DNA from: CAUZFZ01 sp963579025
Lineage (GTDB): Bacteria > Planctomycetota > Planctomycetia > Planctomycetales > Planctomycetaceae
Length of the DNA: 64,000 nucleotides
Direction: 5' to 3'
Assembly (NCBI GenBank): GCA_963579025.1
Contig: CAUZFZ010000006.1
Location: 1 to 64,000 of the forward strand
The number at the start of each line of letters is the position of its first letter. Positions within the stretch are counted from its first letter, which is position 1. The notes beneath the pieces were generated by a model. The model had not been told where the DNA came from. It saw nothing but the letters and a program-made list of their open reading frames with translations, and did no database searches. The position numbers and the translations under genes were made by a program. This document shows positions 58,831 to 64,000 of this stretch, piece after piece.

Positions 58831-61299
58831 ATGCGGAAGTCACTGCTGTTTGTTCTCGGCCTGATCGCAAGTGGAACGCTGTTCCACATGCAGGCAATCA
58901 ATGTTGCCGCTGATGAACCGTTGCAGATTGTTGGCGACCTGCACGTTGAACCGTCGGTGATCAAATTGACTCACCGCCTGCAACCGCATTCGATCATCGT
59001 GACTGGCATAGCTCAGGATGGACTGTCGGTTGACCTGACTTCACAGGCTGTCTGGAAGATTGCCGACGAATCGGTCGCCACGATCGATCTTCTCGGATGG
59101 GTGCAGCCAGTCGCGTCCGGATCAACAGCGGTCACCATCACTGCCGCTGGCAAGACGGCGACGGTTAAGGTTGATGTCGACGTTTCTGAGCAGCCAAAGC
59201 CTCATAGCTTTATCCACGATGTCATGCCCGTGTTGTCCAAGGGCGGCTGCAACGCCGGATCCTGCCACGGATACTCGCTGGGCAAGAACGGGTTCAAGCT
59301 TTCGCTGCGAGGTTCGGACGCCGCGCCGGACTATACGTCACTGACCGACGAGTTCTTTGAGCGGCGAATCAATCGGCACAATCCTCCCGCCAGCCTGCTG
59401 CTGACGAAACCACTCGGTGACGTGCCGCATCAGGGCGGAGTTCGGTTTGATCATGGCAGTCTCCTGCACGAACTGCTGCTCGGTTGGGTGAAGGATGGAG
59501 CTCCGAGCAATCTGGACGACCCTGTCCAACTGGAATCAACCCGCATCTTTCCCGAAAACGCCGTCCTGAAACCGGGCATGCAGCATCAGATGCAATTGAT
59601 TGCCCGTTATTCGGATGGCACGGTGCGAGACGTCACAAGGCTTGGTGTCTTCGCGGCGAATACTCAGCGAGTTGCCAATGTGGATGACGTCGGCGTGGTG
59701 ACTTCCGAGGAACTCGGCGAAACCGCGATCGTCGCGAGATTCGAACGCATCTTCGCGACAGCCAACATCATTGTGCTGAGCCCGGATTCCGGATTTCAGC
59801 CAACGCCTGTTCCCGAGCAACTCGTCGACAGATACGTCATCGAAAAGCTTAACGAACTGAAGATCAAACCGTCTGTGCTCATCGACGATGCCGGGTATCT
59901 GCGACGCGTCTCGCTGAACCTGATCGGGCTACAACCGAAACCCGAAGAAGTGCTCGCCTTTCTGGCAGATCAAAGTCCCAACAAACGAGCGACGATCATC
60001 AGTACGCTGATGAAGCGGCCGGAGTTCACCGACTGGTGGACGCTCAAGTGGGGCGACCTGCTGCAGAATTCAAGAACTCGCCTAAGCGAACCAGCCGTCT
60101 TCGCGTTTCGCGAATGGATTCGCTCGGCCGTGTCGCAGAACATGCCACTCGACCAGTTCGCGCGAGAGATTCTGACGAGCAGCGGCGGCTTCACCGATCA
60201 CCCGGCATCCGCTTACTTCGCAGTCAGCATCGACACGGACGACACTCTGCAACGAGCGACGCAGGTCTTCTGTGGTGTCCGCATGCTGTGCGCCAAATGT
60301 CATCCGCACCCGTTCGAGAACTGGACCCAGGGTGACTATTACGGTCTACACAGTTTCTTCAATCAGGTCTCGACAAAAGCGGACGCTCGTCTGACCGGTA
60401 CGGCGAATGCGAAGGCAGTCCTCATTAATCTGCCGGCCGGACTCTCTCGAAACCCGCGGACAAAGCAGTTGCAGCCATCGCGATTCCTTGGTGCAAACGA
60501 GCCGGAAATTGAAGCCGGAACGGATCGACGACTTGTTTATGCAAAGTGGCTGACAACTCCAGAGAATCCACACTTCGCCCGCAGCATGACGAATCGCATC
60601 TGGAGCTACTTTTTCCACCGTGGCATCATCGACCCGGTCGATGATTTGCGGACGACAAATCCTCCGATCAATCCGCAACTGCTGGATGCGCTGACGAAGG
60701 ACTTCGTGGATCACAAGTTCGACGTGCGGCACCTGATGCACCAGATCGTTCTGTCCGAGACCTATCAGCGAACGAGCGTCCCGAATGAAACCAACGGCCA
60801 CGACGACCTGAATTTCTCACGCTCTATCCCGCGACGCATTCCGGCCGAAGCACTTCTGGACACTCTGGTCCAGGCCACGGGTGTCCCTGAAACATTCAGC
60901 GGAGCGCCTGCGGGATTTACGGCAGTACAGCTTCCGGATGCGAACGTGAATAACGAATTCCTGAGTCTGTTCGGTAAGCCCAGACGCGCGGAAGCCTGCG
61001 AATGCGAGCGCGATGATGGGGCAAACATGCTGCAGGCTCTGCACTTCATCAATGGCAAATCGATCCTCAGTCGAGTGACCGCTGCCAATGGCCGCGCGAA
61101 CCAGCTCGCCGGTCAGAAACTATCCGATGAGGAATTGACCGATCAGTTGTATCTGTGGTCTCTGGCCAGGCACGCAACACCCGACGAGACCAAACTCGGT
61201 GCAACCTTTGTGCAGACCTACGAGGGCAAGCGGAACGAAGCCGCCCAGGACCTGATGTGGGTGCTGCTCAACAGCCGCGACTTCATGCTGGTCCACTGA
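58831..61299 (+). CDS. DUF1549/DUF1553 protein with Ig-like (BIG2-type) domain
   Basis: An 822-residue protein from the ATG at 58831 (AAGG 7-8 nt upstream; a signal peptide MRKSLLFVLGLIASG follows). Residues about 30-115 form an Ig-like domain (SQAVWKIADESVATID), then a c-type haem motif CNAGSCHG near 140. A second Ig-like segment follows, then DUF1549 (VDRYVIEKLNELKIKPS to CGVRMLCAKCHPHPFENWTQ) and DUF1553 (RRLVYAKWLTTPENPHFARS to NSRDFMLVH). It pairs with the DUF1501 gene upstream. Periplasmic; likely electron transfer, but no reaction is established. Confidence 0.88.
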   Translation: MRKSLLFVLGLIASGTLFHMQAINVAADEPLQIVGDLHVEPSVIKLTHRLQPHSIIVTGIAQDGLSVDLTSQAVWKIADESVATIDLLGWVQPVASGSTAVTITAAGKTATVKVDVDVSEQPKPHSFIHDVMPVLSKGGCNAGSCHGYSLGKNGFKLSLRGSDAAPDYTSLTDEFFERRINRHNPPASLLLTKPLGDVPHQGGVRFDHGSLLHELLLGWVKDGAPSNLDDPVQLESTRIFPENAVLKPGMQHQMQLIARYSDGTVRDVTRLGVFAANTQRVANVDDVGVVTSEELGETAIVARFERIFATANIIVLSPDSGFQPTPVPEQLVDRYVIEKLNELKIKPSVLIDDAGYLRRVSLNLIGLQPKPEEVLAFLADQSPNKRATIISTLMKRPEFTDWWTLKWGDLLQNSRTRLSEPAVFAFREWIRSAVSQNMPLDQFAREILTSSGGFTDHPASAYFAVSIDTDDTLQRATQVFCGVRMLCAKCHPHPFENWTQGDYYGLHSFFNQVSTKADARLTGTANAKAVLINLPAGLSRNPRTKQLQPSRFLGANEPEIEAGTDRRLVYAKWLTTPENPHFARSMTNRIWSYFFHRGIIDPVDDLRTTNPPINPQLLDALTKDFVDHKFDVRHLMHQIVLSETYQRTSVPNETNGHDDLNFSRSIPRRIPAEALLDTLVQATGVPETFSGAPAGFTAVQLPDANVNNEFLSLFGKPRRAEACECERDDGANMLQALHFINGKSILSRVTAANGRANQLAGQKLSDEELTDQLYLWSLARHATPDETKLGATFVQTYEGKRNEAAQDLMWVLLNSRDFMLVH

Positions 61300-61357
61300 A
61301 TCACTTGTCGTCGGCTGGTTCTTGTTGGCGCTCGTCGTCACCTGATAAACTCGGCTC

Positions 61358-61642
61358 ATGAAGATTCGCAACTTCCTCTGGCCGGATGAGCGAATTGAGC
61401 ACATTTCCCGGCACGCGGTCACGCCTGAAGAAGTTGAACAGGTTTGTTTTGGTCACTCGCTGGTTCTTCGCGCCAAATCGGAAGGCCCAAATCCCGTTTA
61501 TTATGTGCTGGGCCAAACCGATGTCGGCCGTTACCTGATTTGTGTGGTCGTCGCGTTCCCAGACGGAAATGGCTACCCAATTACAGCTCGATCAATGACC
61601 GACAAGGAAAAACGCCGCTTTGGCGAATGGAAAAACCGATGA
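61358..61642 (+). CDS. BrnT-like toxin
   Basis: A 94-residue protein of the BrnT family of ribonuclease toxins by pattern: ERIEHISRHAVTPEEVEQVC near the N-terminus, YYVLGQTDVGRYLICVVV, and the typical end YPITARSMTDKEKRRF. The stop overlaps the next ATG (ATGA). In BrnTA systems the toxin precedes the antitoxin, as here. A 58-bp gap separates it from the DUF1549 gene. Confidence 0.7.
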   Translation: MKIRNFLWPDERIEHISRHAVTPEEVEQVCFGHSLVLRAKSEGPNPVYYVLGQTDVGRYLICVVVAFPDGNGYPITARSMTDKEKRRFGEWKNR

Positions 61643-61890
61643 ACACGAACACACTTCCCCGAAGCGATTCAATTCAAGAACTGGCCCGGTTTTGGGACAC
61701 GCACGATCTCACTGATTTTGAAAACGACCTGGAAGAAGTCACCGAAGCGGTCTTCGACCGCGATACAACGGTGATGGTCCAGCTTTCGTCCGAAGACGCC
61801 GTGGTCGTCAACGAAATCGCGAAGGCGAAGGGGCTCAACGACGCCGAACTCATCCGCGAATGGGTTGTCGAAAAAGTTCACACTCTTTGA
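61639..61890 (+). CDS. Antitoxin-like protein, CopG/BrnA type
   Basis: An 83-residue acidic protein whose ATG overlaps the toxin stop by 4 nt. The N-terminal half (FWDTHDLTDFENDLEEV) resembles the toxin-binding segment of small type II antitoxins, and the C-terminal half (MVQLSSEDAVVVNEIAKAKG, then a helix) resembles a ribbon-helix-helix. It would neutralise the toxin and autorepress the operon. Family assignment is by general pattern. Confidence 0.6.
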   Translation: MNTNTLPRSDSIQELARFWDTHDLTDFENDLEEVTEAVFDRDTTVMVQLSSEDAVVVNEIAKAKGLNDAELIREWVVEKVHTL

Positions 61891-61994
61891 AGCCAGTCGG
61901 ACAATCGATTGCGGTCTGACGACCGAAAGGTCACGAACCGCAACTGAGCAGTCGCTCCGCCACCTTTACTGGCATCCACCACCGCCCGGAGTTT

Positions 61995-64000
61995 CTACTC
62001 GTTGCCGACAGCCAGGACCTTCCGGCTCGGTAGCCGAACAAGTCCGTCGGCAAACTGTGCGACATTGCGAGGTTTCGGAGTGCCGGCTTGCGCCCCTTCG
62101 GGCGGCGCTTTCTCAGGAGCTACGTTCTTATCGCTCTTCGCCTCGCCCAGTGTGAAATCCACTTCAGACGTCTCGATCACGTCTCCGCGCACAGCCTTGT
62201 ATTCGATAACGAACTTGTAATCTCCGGGCGGATAACCAGTTGTATTGAGTTGCGGCGAGAATGCAGGTCCCATGCCGGCAGGGATGACCGCATCCGTTGG
62301 AATGATGCTGCCGCCCGCCGCATACAGTCGTCCTTTCCTTGCGGGCCCTTTCGCCAGTGATGGTATCGTGCTGTCTTTGCCCTGACGCTCGACCCAGTGT
62401 TGATGCACACCCACAAGTCGAAACGGTCGCGAGTAAGACCGGTCGATGGGTATCTGCAAATCCTGCGCGGACGTGTTCGTCAGATTGTATTTGATCGTCA
62501 CTGTGTCACCGACCGCGTGGGGACCACCGCTGACTTGAGCATTGGAGATGCGCATGGCCTTGTAGACCGGGGCCATTGCGGCCGTCAGTGATTCGACGAC
62601 CGCCGGGGATTCCAGGCGGAAGCTGTCGAGTTCCAGGTGACCGGCAAGTGGCCTGTCGTCCTGTCGCGCGGCAAACGTCGTCAGGTGGACCGACTGAATT
62701 GTCACACCGTCGATCGATTCGGAGTACTTCTCGCTGAGTGGTAAACGGTATTCCTTCCACGTGTCGCTGGCGGGCAGTTTGAGGAACCACGACAGGAGTT
62801 GATTGGTCAGTGTCAGGTTCAGCCGCAAGTCAGACACATTCCGGGCGCGATAGTTGAAACTCAGGACGGAGTTCGCGGCCACAGCAGTGGGACTGGTGGC
62901 GACGCGATAACCACAGTGCGGGACAGCCGGGCCTTCCGTCGAATACTCGAAACGGAATACGGTCGATTGTCTTGTTGTTACAAGCGAGCCCACGTCAACG
63001 TTCCCGTAGTCTCGAACCACTTTCGGCTTCGCGTTGAAGTCAACCAATGTTGCCGCTTCGGCCGCTGGATTTGCAGTACCGACCGATCCGGGCAGGCCTT
63101 TGACCTTGCGGACTTCGACGATCTTCACTCCGTCACGTTCGAGCATCAGCTCATTGGTGGACAGCTCGAATCCGCTTTCCCCGGAAGCAAGACGGAGTCC
63201 GTATTTTCCGGATTTCAGTTGGAATTTCCGCTCGGTCGCCGTGTCGATGATCGTGATGAGTTCGCCGTCCTGCGTGACATGGACCTCGACGTCGGACGCC
63301 TCCGTCTTAATCACGACTGTCCCGTTGTCGGTCTGGATCCAGTAGACGGCACCGGCGAGGAACAGGGCCAGGATGCCTCCGAGAAGCCGGATGGACGTTC
63401 CTGCTCCTGCTCGTGGCGGAACGGGTATGGCGGCTGGTGAAGTTTCCCGCTCGCTGTCCCGGGCGGATGCGGGCGTGACGGTGGATGAATCATGCTCAGG
63501 AACGACTGCCGGCGACTGGAGCGGTGCCGGATCGTGCACCAGCGGACGCAGCGCGTTGGCGACCTCGAACGGCCGCTGAAAACGGGCAGACGGTTCCTTG
63601 GCCATCATGCGGCGAACGGCCTGCACGACTTCGACGGGAATGTCGTCACGGAATTCGGTGACCGACCGCGGTTCGCGGGACATGTGTCCGGCGAGCTTCT
63701 TCATGACGGACGGCTCGGGGAACGGAACCTGTCCGGTCAGCAGGAAGTAGAATGTGGCGCCGAGACTGTAAATGTCGGATCGGACGTCGGCCGTGGAGGC
63801 ATCGTCGGCCTGTTCCGGTGCGACGTAGTCGGGAGTTCCCATGAATGTGCCGTGCGCCGTCAGTTCGCCGCGTGCGGCGCTGTCTCCGGCGAAACTGGCC
63901 AGTCCGAAATCCAACACCTTGAGGCGACCATCGGGTGTCACCATCAGATTGTGCGGCTTGATATCCCGGTGCACCATTCCCGTCTCAGCCGCGTGCTGCA
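61995..64000 (-). CDS. Ser/Thr protein kinase (Pkn2/PknB type), N-terminus beyond window
   Basis: A partial gene: the frame continues past position 64000, so the ATP-binding lobe is missing. Visible parts are the catalytic loop MVHRDIKPHN, the DFG motif VLDFGLASF, the activation segment GTPDYVAPEQ, and SDIYSLGATFYFLLTGQVPF. After the kinase domain come a Pro/Ala/Ser-rich juxtamembrane part, a transmembrane helix (LLGGILALFLAGAVYWIQTDN, about 195-215 of the visible part), and an extracellular region with a short conserved beta segment (DGELITIIDTATERKFQLKSG) followed by beta-rich domains. Planctomycetes use many such receptor-like kinases. Confidence 0.88.
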   Translation of the reverse strand, partial: QHAAETGMVHRDIKPHNLMVTPDGRLKVLDFGLASFAGDSAARGELTAHGTFMGTPDYVAPEQADDASTADVRSDIYSLGATFYFLLTGQVPFPEPSVMKKLAGHMSREPRSVTEFRDDIPVEVVQAVRRMMAKEPSARFQRPFEVANALRPLVHDPAPLQSPAVVPEHDSSTVTPASARDSERETSPAAIPVPPRAGAGTSIRLLGGILALFLAGAVYWIQTDNGTVVIKTEASDVEVHVTQDGELITIIDTATERKFQLKSGKYGLRLASGESGFELSTNELMLERDGVKIVEVRKVKGLPGSVGTANPAAEAATLVDFNAKPKVVRDYGNVDVGSLVTTRQSTVFRFEYSTEGPAVPHCGYRVATSPTAVAANSVLSFNYRARNVSDLRLNLTLTNQLLSWFLKLPASDTWKEYRLPLSEKYSESIDGVTIQSVHLTTFAARQDDRPLAGHLELDSFRLESPAVVESLTAAMAPVYKAMRISNAQVSGGPHAVGDTVTIKYNLTNTSAQDLQIPIDRSYSRPFRLVGVHQHWVERQGKDSTIPSLAKGPARKGRLYAAGGSIIPTDAVIPAGMGPAFSPQLNTTGYPPGDYKFVIEYKAVRGDVIETSEVDFTLGEAKSDKNVAPEKAPPEGAQAGTPKPRNVAQFADGLVRLPSRKVLAVGNE

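Overview
The window looks like a chromosomal segment of a planctomycete (Planctomycetota, probably order Planctomycetales). The evidence is the set of protein families: a DUF1559 pilin-like protein, linked DUF1592/1588/1585, DUF1552, DUF1501 and DUF1549/1553 proteins, a sulfatase, a Tat-type Gfo/Idh/MocA oxidoreductase, a Ser/Thr kinase of planctomycete layout and many signal-peptide proteins. The DNA is GC-rich. No CRISPR array, rRNA or phage module is visible.

Layout. 1-8.4 kb (minus strand) is a tight signalling operon: a TIR domain fused to an ECF-sigma-like domain, two more ECF-type sigma factors, a small unknown protein, a STAND-like P-loop ATPase, a P-loop/GAF/PAS/GAF histidine kinase, and possibly a response regulator cut by the window edge. 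8.7-19.4 kb is mostly housekeeping: a squalene-cyclase-fold protein, a metallophosphoesterase, two lipoproteins, hpf-ptsN-ptsH-ptsI (a PTS phosphorelay without sugar permeases), RNase G/E, ribosomal protein L21 and a thioredoxin-YHS protein. 19.7-29.1 kb holds a glycoside-hydrolase-like propeller protein converging on a MoxR ATPase, a DUF1559 protein, an orphan membrane-fusion protein, pgsA, a His-rich envelope protein and trmB. 29.5-31.7 kb has a frameshifted sulfatase and tRNA-Arg(TCG).

32.2-36.2 kb is a second conflict-type locus: a membrane-anchored NACHT NTPase with an FGE-like domain and a hexanucleotide-repeat segment, preceded by a damaged FGE (sulfatase-modifying-factor family) gene. 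36.6-40.6 kb has an oxidoreductase and secreted or membrane proteins.

40.7-48.1 kb is the most striking locus. A WD40 - Ras/Roc-like GTPase - COR-like - zinc-ribbon - TIR-like - SMC/OLD-type ATPase polypeptide of about 1627 residues (one apparent frameshift) overlaps by 4 bp an HNH endonuclease of the PtuB/TIGR02646 type. The HNH gene is split by a 1508-bp IS4-family element with perfect 20-bp terminal inverted repeats and an 8-bp target duplication. Removing the element and one duplication copy restores a clean 330-codon reading frame. This looks like a Septu-like ATPase/HNH pair wired to a WD40-GTPase-TIR sensor. I do not recognise it as a described system.

48.5-61.3 kb is a planctomycete gene cluster of cytochrome/DUF proteins, followed by a BrnT-like toxin-antitoxin pair and the 3' part of a Ser/Thr kinase gene. 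Three genes (sulfatase, FGE, WD40-GTPase) carry apparent 1-nt frameshifts best explained by homopolymer length changes, so the draft sequence itself may contain indel errors. Domain names come from reading motifs by eye; no database search was run.
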